Assembly: GCA_036365455.1 (NCBI GenBank)
Contig: JAWQUS010000001.1
Coordinates: 24,475,001 to 24,539,000, forward strand
From: Macrosoma leucophasiata
Lineage: Eukaryota; Arthropoda; Insecta; Lepidoptera; Hedylidae
Direction: 5' to 3'
DNA length: 64,000 nt
Positions 54,256-63,724 of the stretch are shown in pieces. A program made the translations under genes and the position numbers. The notes under the pieces were generated by a model that worked only from the letters and a program-made list of their open reading frames with translations, was not told the DNA's origin and did not search any database. The stretch's first letter is position 1. Every line of letters starts with the position of its first letter.

Positions 54256-54540
54256 CACCGGAGGGGAATAGCCATATGCAGGCATTCCCCTCTGTCAAAG
54301 TACAAGCCCAAATGGGCCTATACCTGTCGCCTAGATGTTTAAATGTGTGCGTGAAATTGTTTCTGTATTTTGTTAAAATCATGGTGTGAGTTTCGTAGTA
54401 ATAGACGATTTTTGTAGTGTGTGTGTGTGTGTCGCACGCATTTCCCCCCGCAAAAAATGACGGACTATTTTGCATCGGCAATAAACGCTACGGCTACTTC
54501 CCTCCAGGCCGCCGCGATCGGTGGCCCGTGTTGCTCTATG
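54256..54540 (+). mobile_element. hAT-like MITE (CATAGAGCAAC family), left end truncated
   Basis: CACCGGAGGGGAATAGCCAT starts inside the left TIR. GACTATTTTGCATCGGCAAT and GGCCCGTGTTGCTCTATG give the interior and the right end. No target duplication, consistent with loss of the left end. Confidence 0.75.
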
Positions 54541-54772
54541 TTCAGACCCTTCAAAATCAAAACATGAAATATAAAAATAGAATTTGGCGATTCATTGTCG
54601 GCTCGTAGACGTTGCGTGTTTGTAGGCAGTAAGATTAATGGAGAATAGGCGTGTTGTAGCCGGCTAGCCGGTACGCGACTAGACGGGCCGCAGACGAGAG
54701 AAAGGCGATTCTGTAGTTAGGTACCTATATCGATGCCTCGAAGGTTTGTTTTAATACGAATTTAATATTTAA

Positions 54773-54895
54773 TCCTGCTAATATTATAAACGCGAAAGTT
54801 TGTAAGTATGGATGTTTGTTTTGTTACTCTTTCACGTAATAACTACTGAATGGATTTTAATGAAACTTTACAATAGCTTATACACATCAGTTTCT
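54773..54895 (+). mobile_element. Lep1-type Helitron 5' end
   Basis: A|TCCTGCTAATATTATAAACG, CGAAAGTTTGTAAGTATGGA and TACTCTTTCACGTAATAACT. No matching 3' CTAG end was found downstream, so truncated or decayed. Confidence 0.7.
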
Positions 54896-55255
54896 TTATT
54901 GGGAAGAAACAATTTAACAAATTAATGGTAGGTAAGGATAAGGTCCAATCAAATTATTTCCAAGAAGGGTCAGTAGGTGTCTCGAAACAAGTAAGTTCGC
55001 TTAATTATAGGGAGACGTGTGAATTGAGAATGTCTCATCTTTTGTATGTAAATGGATTCGAAATCGAAAGGGAGCAATTTTTGTGTCGTTTTAGCAGATG
55101 TGGGATGTTAGGTAGATGTGGGTTTTATGTAGAGTATTCTGTGCAGTCCCAATACTGATACTTACAAAATTAAATGTCATATAATGTCATATAATGTCTA
55201 CTTTTCTACTTTTCCTTTAAATTTTACAAGTGATCGCCCAAAGACACCATTTCTG

Positions 55256-55400
55256 TATTATGCCTCTGTGCCGGAAATTACAGGGCGTTACATTGCCACC
55301 TGACCGGAACAGCGATAGGCTTGAACACTACCCTATAGCGGAAAGTAATCCGGTGGTGACTATGCCCGCAAGCTCCGTCACTAGAGCTCTACCACCAGTA
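55256..55400 (-). repeat. family A repeat, 5' half
   Basis: ATGCCTCTGTGCCGGAAATT, ACCTGACCGGAACAGCGATA, GCCCGCAAGCTCCGTCACTA and ACCACCAGTA. The normal 5' boundary is present. It lies head-to-head with 55425-55568. Confidence 0.75.
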
Positions 55401-55424
55401 AAATGAAGCACTACAGCACCCCAG

Positions 55425-55568
55425 TGGCACAACACCTTAGGCCTCAGAAGTGGTGACGCATCTGCATTTTGCCCTCTGTCTTTGAGTGGGTGTCTATAGG
55501 CTGCAGTCATCACTTAACACCAATGAACTGCAAGCTTGTTTACCACTTCCATTACATAAAAAAACAGC
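55425..55568 (+). repeat. family A repeat, 3' half
   Basis: CACAACACCTTAGGCCTCAG, TGACGCATCTGCATTTTGCC, AGGCTGCAGTCATCACTTAA and CTTCCATTACATAAAAAAAC. With 55256-55400 it would make one whole element with its 5' half flipped. Confidence 0.75.
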
Positions 55569-55649
55569 TTAGGCAATGTCTGGATTTAGCGGGATTAAGA
55601 ACGATCAACCCGGTAGTTTCGAGATTGATATTATGCGTCCACCTACACC

Positions 55650-55832
55650 ACAGGTTCCCAAACTATTTTTCTTGTAGATTCCTTTCAATTTTTTTTTGGT
55701 TTCGGTGGACACCCTTGCTAACATTTATATCACTTGCCCATATATCCTATTTTTATCGCATATACGTAGACCCCATCGAGTCTCCCATAGACCCCAAAGG
55801 GTCCACCTGGACCACTTTGGGAATCACTGAGA
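55650..55832. mobile_element. hAT-like MITE with CAGNGRTTCCCAAAST-type ends
   Basis: ACAGGTTCCCAAACTATTTT at the left and ACCACTTTGGGAATCACTG at the right are an inverted pair typical of insect hAT MITEs. CGGTGGACACCC and GGGTCCACCTGGACC pair further inside. No exact 8-bp duplication was visible. Confidence 0.55.
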
Positions 55833-56659
55833 TCATCGACGCCGGTGTAGGTACGTGTCCCGATTGCATTGGTCGACTAATGTTGAAGACTACATGCAAA
55901 TAAAGACCAGCTTCACGCTTAGAGTCGAGCGATTAGAATCTCGCTATAAAGTGAACTTTAATTCCTTTGTGGTGAGAGTACCGACTCATCATCTACCGAC
56001 TTTTTTGAAGGGAGAGTTCTGGCCGCAGGGAGTCGTGTTCCGCAAATTCTGGGGACAACTGCTGATAAACCGCGCAACACTTCGCCGACAATACGTGATA
56101 AATAGCGTTAGTGTTATAAGTTATATAATATGTATGTTAGTCTTTAAGGAATATATTTTATATGGGCTTTCTGTTTATTTTAAGCAATGTTGCCTGAAAA
56201 TAAAATAAATGCACGATTAAATTCGCTAGTTGCAGTCAATAATGAATGGAACAAAGAGGCCCTAGTGAGGTGTATTGTATGAGCCCGCCAGACAGGCCGC
56301 AGACGGGAGAAAGGCGAATGGTTAGCGCAGATCGACGTTACGTGACCCATTGTAAACGTTGACTTGCATTCGTGTTTTTGTTTTGCGTTCAATTGCATAG
56401 CTATAGCTAATTCTTATGTCAAACAGAGAAGCAATGATCGACTTCTAGTAGGTAACCTATACAAAACTTGTTTATACAATTTCTGTCTACCCCGGCAGGC
56501 ATTGTATCGAGATATTTCTATTAAAAGTGTTACATTAAAATAAAGATTCCATACATAATGTACGTATATATATAGCAGTAAAAGGCCATTTAGTAAATGA
56601 TCAATTTCATAGAATTACGTGTTTGTGTCGGTTCTTCTGTATTGCTTTATGATGTTAAA

Positions 56660-56785
56660 CGAGATTCAACAGGCCTTGATTCTGAATACGAAGGGTCCAT
56701 TGTGTAAAAAGTGGCTCATTCACAGATCGAGTGACTGCGTAGGATTATTTATGTCGGCAATTACTGAGGGAGTATACATGAAATG
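56660..56785 (+). repeat. dispersed repeat Q, diverged copy
   Basis: GGGTCCATTGTGTAAAAAGT, GGCTCATTCACAGATCGAGT and ATTATTTATGTCGGCAATTA resemble 57820-57935 and 58010-58145. Confidence 0.6.
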
Positions 56786-56918
56786 TTCGTTTATAATGTT
56801 ATTGTGAATTAATTTGAGTGACATAAAAAAATAAGAACAATATAATTTAAAAACTTGCTTGAGTGATAATATCCATTTTCAATGTAGTGAAGGTGAGGGG
56901 TTGTCCATAAAATACGTA

Positions 56919-57123
56919 TGTATGTATCTTCACGCCAGGTCCCTAACGGGGTAGGCAGAGAGTGTAGAGCGCCTGATATCCCGGTCCTGACATACCTCTC
57001 GTGCTTCGTCTACCTTCATCAATCTCTTCATACATGCACGCCGACTCCTAAGACTTTTGACCGCACCATCAGACAGAACTTGACCTATTTGGTCATGGTA
57101 GGTCAGTCTTGGTCTTCCTGGCG
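56919..57123 (-). mobile_element. RTE-like LINE 3' end, 11-bp TSD
   Basis: TAAAATACGTA lies at 56908-56918 and 57124-57134. Plus strand: TGTATCTTCACGCCAGGTCC, GAGAGTGTAGAGCGCCTGAT to GGTCAGTCTTGGTCTTCCTG. The host sequence it split (GGGGTTGTCCATAAAATACGT | ... GTGAACCCCC) looks like a decayed TIR element of the GGGGCCATCCATAAATTACG type. Confidence 0.85.
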
Positions 57124-57312
57124 TAAAATACGTACTGCTAAAATAATCCTGTTCTGACTACCTCCCCCCCTATTTTCACGCTGTGTCACACTATCGGTGA
57201 ACCCCCTAAAAATACTACGTCACAAAAACTAAGTACCCTCCCTTGAATATGACAATTTTTAAAAATTAGGAATAGTCTGTACTAACGAAATATTAATTAA
57301 AAATATTTTAAT

Positions 57313-57624
57313 CATAGAGCAACACGGGCCACCGGCCGCGGCGGACCGGAGGGGAGTAGCCATATGCAGGCTATCCCCTCTTACAAGCACAAATGTTCCT
57401 ACCCTGTCGCCGAGATGTTTAAATGTGTGCGTGAAATTGTTTATGTATTTTGTTAAAGTCAAGGTGTGAGTTTCGTAGTAATAGACGATTTTTGTATGTG
57501 TGTGTATCACACGTAGTTTCCCGCGCAAAAAATGACAAGACTGTTTTGCATCGGTAATAAGCGCTATGGCTACTCCCCTCCCCTCCGGTCCGCCGCGGCG
57601 GCCGGTTGCCCGTGTTGCTCTATG
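57313..57624 (-). mobile_element. hAT-like MITE, full-length reference copy, 8-bp TSD
   Basis: About 50-bp TIRs: CATAGAGCAACACGGGCCAC, CGGCCGCGGCGGACCGGAGG, GGAGTAGCCAT and the inverse at the right. ATTTTAAT (57305-57312) and ATTTTAGT (57625-57632) match at 7 of 8. The interior has AGATGTTTAAATGTGTGCGT and TGTTTTGCATCGGTAATAAG. Non-coding. Confidence 0.88.
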
Positions 57625-57714
57625 ATTTTAGTGAACTGCGGACGTCGCTTTGCCGTGTACTGCCGTCCTCAGAACAAGGGGGCTTGTATTCGAACGTATT
57701 TTATGGACAGCCTG

Positions 57715-57825
57715 ACATACAATTCAACCATGTAGTTCACATCGATGGTAAATTACCACTGCAAACTGCCTACAATGATCTACACAAAGACCAAAGTTTA
57801 GATGCGTTGCCATTCCTGAGGTCTA
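57715..57825 (-). repeat. family A 3' fragment, diverged
   Basis: ATGTAGTTCACATCGATGGT, CTACACAAAGACCAAAGTTT and GATGCGTTGCCATTCCTGAG. A secondary copy of CTACACAAAGACYAAAGTT is repeated at 57943 and 57972. Confidence 0.55.
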
Positions 57826-58145
57826 AGCGGGCGCAATAAGTCACGAATGTCATGATGCCTGACTATGAAGGGTACATTGTGTCAAAAGTGGCCCATCCAC
57901 AGATCAAGTATCTGCGCAGAATTGTTTCTGCAGCCCATAAAGATCTACACAAAGACCAAAGTTCATAAAGATCTACACAAAGACTAAAGTTAAGATGCGT
58001 TGCCATTCCTGATGTCTAAGCGGGCGGAATCGGTCATGAATGTCATGATGCCTGACTATGAAGGGTGCATTGTGTCAAAAGTGGCCCATTCACAGATGAA
58101 GTATCTGCGCAGAATTGTTTACGTCGGAAATTCACTGTGGGAGTA
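57820..58145 (+). repeat. dispersed repeat Q, tandem pair, period about 184 bp
   Basis: GGTCTAAGCGGGCGCAATAA to CAGAATTGTTTCTGC (57820-57930) recurs as TGTCTAAGCGGGCGGAATCG to CAGAATTGTTTACGTCGGAA (58012-58130). The join includes a 28-bp direct repeat, CATAAAGATCTACACAAAGA (57937 and 57966). Confidence 0.7.
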
Positions 58146-58393
58146 CAATAATTCGAGAACTCTTTTGCCCCAACGGCCGTGGGTTTTCAAGCAATGTTTC
58201 ACTGGTGCTTGAGTTCTAGGACTCGAAGACGTAGGCACCATATTTATGTGTATGAATAGGCACACGAACACAAATACTTGTGCCTAGATAAAAAAACAGA
58301 TATTAGGTATTACAAGTTGAATATAATAATAAATTTTACTTAAAAAATACATAAGTAGGTGTAGGTTCACCTAAGACATAATTAAGTTCCCAC

Positions 58394-58431
58394 TGGCGGA
58401 ACGCGGAGGAACCCTCCTCCGCGTTCCGCCA
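58394..58431. repeat. perfect GC-rich hairpin, 17-bp arms, 4-base loop
   Basis: TGGCGGAACGCGGAGGA, the loop ACCC, then TCCTCCGCGTTCCGCCA. Confidence 0.9.
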
Positions 58432-58680
58432 ACACACACACGTTGAACAGGTCAGTTAATATAATAATATGTATAATATGTTTGTCACTATGTTTATAAA
58501 GTATGTGTAATATTTAATACAATATTAATACAATATTTAAACATTTTTATCCAGCGATCACGTCATATCATGATTTAACTGATTTATTAATTCACAGATG
58601 GTCATTTGTGTGACGCAGTTAAGTGAATAACAGTTTAATTTTCATTCTGTAATAGTGTTTGGATTAACATACTGTTTAAG

Positions 58681-59111
58681 TAAACTATCGAATTGTTTTA
58701 CATTATTTCGCATTAACATATGCTTGTGAAATATATTTTATAAAAAAGAAATATGGAAAGAAAAAATTTTCTTTCCATTTTTCTTTAAATAAAATATATT
58801 TCACAAGCATGTGTTAATGCGAAATAATATAAAACAATTATTAAGGGTAAAAGCGACTTCTTTACGATATTCAATAAACTGCAAAGTCTATTATATCGGT
58901 TGCCTAACTAGCATAGTTGGCAATAGATGGCGCTGCTGCTACCATAAAGCAATGTAATAAATGTGAAGGAAAGATTTGACAAATCGGGCAGGACTTCAGT
59001 AGCTCAATTGGAAGAGCGGCTGGACTAGATTCCCAGTAGGTCGCGAGTTCGAGTCTCGCCTGAAGTCAATTTTTTCTTTCCATTTTTCTTTAAATAAAAT
59101 AAACTATCGAA
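58681..59111. other. block flanked by 12-bp direct repeats, holding a palindrome and a tRNA-like gene
   Basis: TAAACTATCGAA occurs at 58681-58692 and 59100-59111. Within it, about 74-bp imperfect inverted arms meet at 58764/58765 (TATGGAAAGAAAAAA | TTTTCTTTCCATTTTTC; outer end AATTGTTTTACATTATTTCG / GCGAAATAATATAAAACAATT). After about 150 bp comes the tRNA-like gene and a second copy of TTTTCTTTCCATTTTTCTTT then AAATAAAAT. The direct repeats look like a target duplication of a retroposition-type insertion, but the origin is unresolved. Confidence 0.6.
58992..59068 (+). tRNA. tRNA-like gene or pseudogene
   Basis: A cloverleaf can be drawn. Acceptor ACTTCAG/CTGAAGT (58993-58999 with 59060-59066; an eighth G-C pair is possible). 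D-arm GCTCAATTGGAAGAGC. T-arm GCGAG-TTCGAGT-CTCGC, perfect, containing the B box. The anticodon stem GCTGG/CCAGT leaves a 9-base loop (ACTAGATTC) instead of 7, so the anticodon is uncertain (AGA if A24-C32 is counted as a mismatched pair). TTTTTT follows at about 59070, a Pol III stop. A decayed tRNA or SINE head is as likely as a working gene. Confidence 0.5.
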
Positions 59112-59614
59112 GTTTTTGTAAATCAATTTCAATCTTTTCTAAAAGAAAACGCAACTTCCACCCTTAAATTATTTCTGTTAAGTACTTGTATCCTTTGCTA
59201 ACTCATTTATATTAGTCAAATATAAAGTTCGTATAATATGGAATATACCGTTTGACGTAATGACGACATTGCCATGGAAATTGCCAATTTATGTAAATTT
59301 AAATAAAGTTTATTTTGTCTTACATATCGCTTACCATATTTCTGTGAAACCTGTGTATGGAAAATCATGGCTAATAGATAGCATCAATAGTAATTTACGA
59401 GTGTTTGATGCCTCATTTGGCGCGTAGCGAGCGTACTTGGCAGCTCAATATGTCGCTAATTACACTACTCAATTCTTGAAGAGAAAATTTTATATTATGG
59501 CAAGTACACATACCTATCTATTTACAATAAAACGAAAGTGGCTTATCTACTTATCGTTTAATTTGAAGTTAATTAGGTAAATTATAAGGCCCCAAATTTT
59601 ACCTATCTTTGTGT

Positions 59615-59937
59615 TGATAATAACGTTTTTTTACAACTACATAACCGATTTTAATCAAACTTTGCACACCGTATGCAGTTTGATCCAACTTGAAAGTTGA
59701 TAGCTTACATCTCAATTTATGGTCGCAATGTTATGTTAGTATCTATGTATTAATAATGACGGACGTTTTTTTTTACTCCTAGACTACATAACCGATTTTA
59801 ATCAAAATTTGCACACCGTGTGCAGTTTGATCCAACTTGAAAGTTAGGATAGCTTACACTTACATCTTAATTTAAGGTTGCAAAATATTATGTTAGTATC
59901 TAAATTGAACCCGTGCAAAACCGGCGCGGCCCGCTAG
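59615..59937 (+). mobile_element. Helitron-like element with internal tandem duplication
   Basis: Two units of about 145 bp (59630-59760 and 59765-59905) both carry CTACATAACCGATTTTAATC, TTTGCACACCG, TGCAGTTTGATCCAACTTGA and TATGTTAGTATCTA. It ends GGCGCGGCCCGCTAG|T, a Helitron terminus. Same family as 19216-19420 and 63725-64000. Confidence 0.7.
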
Positions 59938-60445
59938 TAGCTAATCTATTGGCTACAGAAAAAATTATTAATCCATTGTTTTCTTTGATATTTACACAGT
60001 TCATTGGCCCTCAGTGTAAAGTAATTAATATCGTGTAAGTCTATATTCTAGATTGTTCGATAATCGCATTCATATTCGTTTACAGGTACGCTAACGAGCT
60101 GTTTCATTGGCTTTTTTACTAGTTAAGCTGAGTATTTTTTAAATATAATGAGAGGTATGTGTTATGCGTTAGGTAGGTAGCCTCTTTTATAAAACCTTTG
60201 TCCAAGATGCTTTCTCTAATTTAGTAGCACAAGCAGTATTTATTTACACAAGAGTAGATTGGTCTTTTTAATATTTTGTGACCCGTAACTGCACGCTTAG
60301 ATTTCCTCGCAAGAGTAGTCGAAATAGGCAAACATAATATTGACTATCTTGACGCACATATTCTGTAAGTCAAATGGACTATCTATCGGACAAGAAGTCC
60401 AGCAACTAATTTAGTAGGTACTGATGTGAAGCCTATGAACTAGGC

Positions 60446-60491
60446 AAATTACGAATGCACAAAAGGGAACTCTTTTGTGCCTTCGTAATTT
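60446..60491. repeat. hairpin, 21-bp arms, 4-base loop, two mismatches
   Basis: AAATTACGAATGCACAAAAG then the inverse TCTTTTGTGCCTTCGTAATTT. Confidence 0.8.
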
Positions 60492-60494
60492 CCC

Positions 60495-60600
60495 TACTGC
60501 CAGGTCTGAAATCCTTCAGAGTTGGCAGTGCGTTCATAACTAACCTGGTGTCGCAAATGTTCTTAGGCGACGGTGGCCACTTTCATTCAGGTGGTGGAAA
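60495..60600 (+). mobile_element. LINE-C 3' end
   Basis: TGAAATCCTTCAGAGTTGGC, GTGTCGCAAATGTTCTTAGG and GACGGTGGCCACTTTCATTC. Begins exactly at the edge of the hairpin. Confidence 0.6.
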
Positions 60601-60647
60601 AGGGACCGTCGTGGGTCCATGATACGACGGTCGTATAAAGAAATGAG

Positions 60648-61064
60648 CGCGCATGGCCCTGCGGCTGGTGTAGATCATAAGCGATCTACTCGGTTAAGCA
60701 TTACGGGCGCGGTCGGGTGTGTGATGGGTGAACCCTAGTGGCAAATTAAAATGCGCGTTTCCGTGCTTCGGAGGGCACGTCAAGCTGTCAGTCCCGGTTG
60801 CTATCGATATATAGCAGTCGTTAAACCTTGTCGGGGGCCTTATGCGCGGTTTGAAAACATCCGACAGCGGGTTGGCCACTAACCCGTATCTCCACGAATC
60901 CGCATTACAGCAGCGTGGTGGAGTAAGCTCCAGGCCTCCCCTTTCTCCACGAATCCGCATTGGAGCAGCGTGGTGGAGTAGCTCCAGGCCTCCCCCCAAA
61001 AAGGGGAGAGACTCGTGCCCAGCGGTGGGACGTATAATGGGTTGCCATTATTATTATGACTTAT
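60648..61064 (+). mobile_element. 5S rRNA-derived SINE with internal duplication, 14-bp TSD
   Basis: TATAAAGAAATGAG lies at 60634-60647 and 61065-61078. GGTTAAGCATTACGGGCGCG and GTGTGATGGGTGAACC form the 5S-like Pol III control region. About 65 bp (CTCCACGAATCCGCATTACA to CCAGGCCTCCCC) are duplicated in tandem (about 60890-61000), unlike the 36617 copy. 3' end GGGTTGCCATTATTATTATG. Confidence 0.9.
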
Positions 61065-61693
61065 TATAAAGAAATGAGACATTAGGTACATTAGCGGTTC
61101 ATTTTTTGTTCACATTGTAGTGGAGAAAACAACGTCCACAATGGAACCATGGACTGGCTAAATAGTGACGTACAAATCAGACTGACGATTTCCATGCAAC
61201 TACCAATCAGTGAGGCAGGCTACAGCTCTGCAAATGGTGCTCCCTACTTTCATGTTTGCGCCTATTGCCGTCTATGATAATAGTCTGTGGTAGCCTTCTT
61301 ATCCACCCTAAGTATACACGGACTAGCCGAATCAATTTCGTTAACTCTCGAGCTTAACTGTTTGCCGTAGCTCGGGCTCTCCACTCTTACTAAGATATGA
61401 AGAAGAAAGTGAGAAAGGTAAGGTAGGTAAGTATTGGAAACAATTCTAATAATTCCTTAGCAGAACTGTTTGCTATAGCGCTGTATGTGCAGCGATAATA
61501 TCCGAGCATATATGAAACCGCTGCAGGCCGATACGCGGTTTAATAAAGATAAAGAGCGTAATAAGTGGACCACAGCGCGGCGCAATCTGTTTTAATTGGA
61601 CCAGTGTTATCGAGTTAAAGTTTTAGAGAGCTAAAATTTTTGCTTATGTTTTAAATAAGAATCTGCTAATTGGCACAAGCCTATTGGAAGAAG

Positions 61694-61757
61694 CCCACAT
61701 GTGTAGGCTCCTATAAATGATATGAGCATATCATTTATAGGAGCCTACACATGTGGG
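61694..61757. repeat. perfect 64-bp palindrome, 31-bp arms, 2-base spacer
   Basis: CCCACATGTGTAGGCTCCTA then TAAATGATATG, spacer AG, then the exact inverse. Confidence 0.95.
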
Positions 61758-61866
61758 AGGTAGACAGAGATGATTAGAATATTTATAACTTAAGGGCTGC
61801 CCCGGCTTCGCCCGGGTGCAATGTTGCTAACATAACTACTACTAAACTAATACGATACGAATCTAT

Positions 61867-62055
61867 AGGGTGGTACAGCTCCAGTGACGACGCTCGCGGG
61901 CGTAAGCACCACCGCATTACCTAATATACTTGCCGCTAAATGGTATTGTTCAGCAGTTCAGCACTATCGTGTTCCGGCCAGGTGGTAATGTACGGCTCTG
62001 TAATTTCATGAGAACTGCATGCTTCTTTGCCACTTCCATTACATAAAAAAAAAAC
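61867..62055 (+). repeat. family A repeat with internal deletion
   Basis: GGTGGTACAGCTCCAGTGAC, CATTACCTAATATACTTGCC, TGTACGGCTCTGTAATTTC, then a jump to GAACTGCATGCTTCTTTGCC and ATTACATAAAAAAAAAAC. About 110 bp of the middle is missing. Confidence 0.8.
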
Positions 62056-62060
62056 AGTAG

Positions 62061-62087
62061 GCGCTCGAAGTCGCGGGTAACAGCTAG
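62061..62087 (+). mobile_element. lone Helitron 3' terminus between two family A copies
   Basis: GCTCGAAGTCGCGGGTAACA then GCTAG|T. Only the terminal hairpin region is present. Confidence 0.55.
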
Positions 62088-62099
62088 TCATAATGTCAT

Positions 62100-62388
62100 A
62101 ATTTTTTTTATGTAATAGAAGTGGCAAACAAGCTTGCAGTTCACATTGATGTTAAGTGATCAATGCAGCCTATAGACACCCACACAAAGACTAAGGTCAA
62201 AATATAGATGAGTTACCACTCTTGAGGCCTAAGGTGCTATGCCTCTATGCCGTAAATTACAGGGCCGTACATTGACAACCTGACCGGAACACGATAGTAC
62301 TGAACAGTACCATTTAATGGCAAGTATATTAGGTTATGCGGTGATGCCTACGCCCGCGAGCTCCGTCACTGGAGCTCTACCACCAGTA
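62100..62388 (-). repeat. family A repeat, full length, tail-to-tail with the previous copy
   Basis: TTTTTTTTATGTAATAGAAG, CTTGCAGTTCACATTGATGT, ATTACAGGGCCGTACATTGA and GAGCTCCGTCACTGGAGCTC to ACCACCAGTA. Confidence 0.85.
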
Positions 62389-62734
62389 AAAACCAGTTAG
62401 TGAAAAAACTAAAAAAAGTTAGCAAATTACAGCAATTATGTAATTAAAACATTGACAAGAACACGACAGCCAGATTATGACGACGGTAGGTACATCGGCC
62501 GCCGTCGCGTGACGTGACAGGTCGGCCACTGACGGCTGGCGCCGGCGAAATTCACTAATCTAATTGTTTTGGCAACTGTTTCACGGAGGCAACTGCCAAT
62601 AAAATAAATAAATAGACAAACGGACCTATTGCTTACTGGGTACTATAAATACTTTACCTTCTTTTAAGATAATTGTTGTTCTTCTTTTACAGATATATTT
62701 ATATTGGTGGAGCTCCAAAGCGTAGATACTACCA

Positions 62735-62955
62735 GAGAATATGTAATAATACTACGTATAGAATGGACACTTTGACGTCCCGCCCGTTTTTCCCGCCTCA
62801 CCCAACCTCCTCTCTTCTTATGGGCGACGGTTGGTATTTTCTACGCGCTACGCACACCGGTGCACGTGTAAATACAAGTCACTGATTGATGTCTGTTCTG
62901 TGTAATAGAGACCAAATTAAGCGTTTGCATGGAATTTTGGCAGATTGTCCGCGGT
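62735..62955 (-). mobile_element. Helitron interior, sister of 46176-46553
   Basis: GAGAATATGTAATAATACTA, CGTATAGAATGGACACTTTG, ATGGGCGACGGTTGGTATTT and AATTAAGCGTTTGCATGGAA match the 46-kb element over about 210 bp. The Helitron ends are missing here. Confidence 0.65.
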
Positions 62956-63386
62956 GTGACACTACTGCAATACTTGATTCAAAATTCATAATATAAAATT
63001 CTATTGCTAAATATTGGCTTACGTATTCATTTATTTCATATTTTTTTAAAGAAAGCGAAATGGCATATTTATTTCTTAATAACTTTTTTTTATTACTTTC
63101 CTTCACTATGCATATCATGATTATTATCATAATTATGTTATTTCATATCATACGTAAGTATACCCTTGTATTCTATCAAGGGGTAGGCAGGTATCAGGAT
63201 TACAAGTTACGATTACAATGAAATTACGAAGTTTAAATAACATCCCTTATCTTGGGTTTAGATCCAGGATTAAAAGAATCCACTGTTTAGAATGTTCTAT
63301 ACCTACGTATTATACACGTAGAAAATGTCCCGTATAGAATGGTCACTCTACTACGCTAAAAGTACTCCCACACTTGGATCATTCGC

Positions 63387-63530
63387 CTGTAATGTAACGT
63401 TACAGATTCGAATCCACTACATGAGTGAGGTAGGAGAACCGAGCATTACAGTGTGCAAACTGTAATGTTACAGATTCAAGTATTACGTTGGTGAGGGAAA
63501 AGCTGCGAGCATTACAGTGCGCAATTTGAT
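63387..63530. repeat. two-unit tandem repeat, period 73 bp
   Basis: CTGTAATGTAACGTTACAGA to GAGCATTACAGTGTGCAAA, then CTGTAATGTTACAGATTCAA to GAGCATTACAGTGCGCAATT. Each unit opens with a small palindrome (TGTAATGT-ACAGATTC). Confidence 0.75.
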
Positions 63531-63724
63531 GATACAACAGTGTTATTATAATGGTACATCTTGTAAGTGTAACATCAATACGTACCTCTACCTATCTCTT
63601 GCAATAGAGCATGTGGCGGACGCGCATCACGTCCCGGTAATCAGTGGCCCACATGACAGTGAATTGAACGCACGTATACTGTTGAAATAAACTAAATTAT
63701 CAAAATCGAATCTTATATTATATA

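Noticed and set aside
55469..56208. Two overlapping plus-strand frames of 144 and 117 codons
   Set aside because: The first begins in family A and crosses a hAT-like MITE; the second has no recognisable domain and no upstream signals. No gene called.
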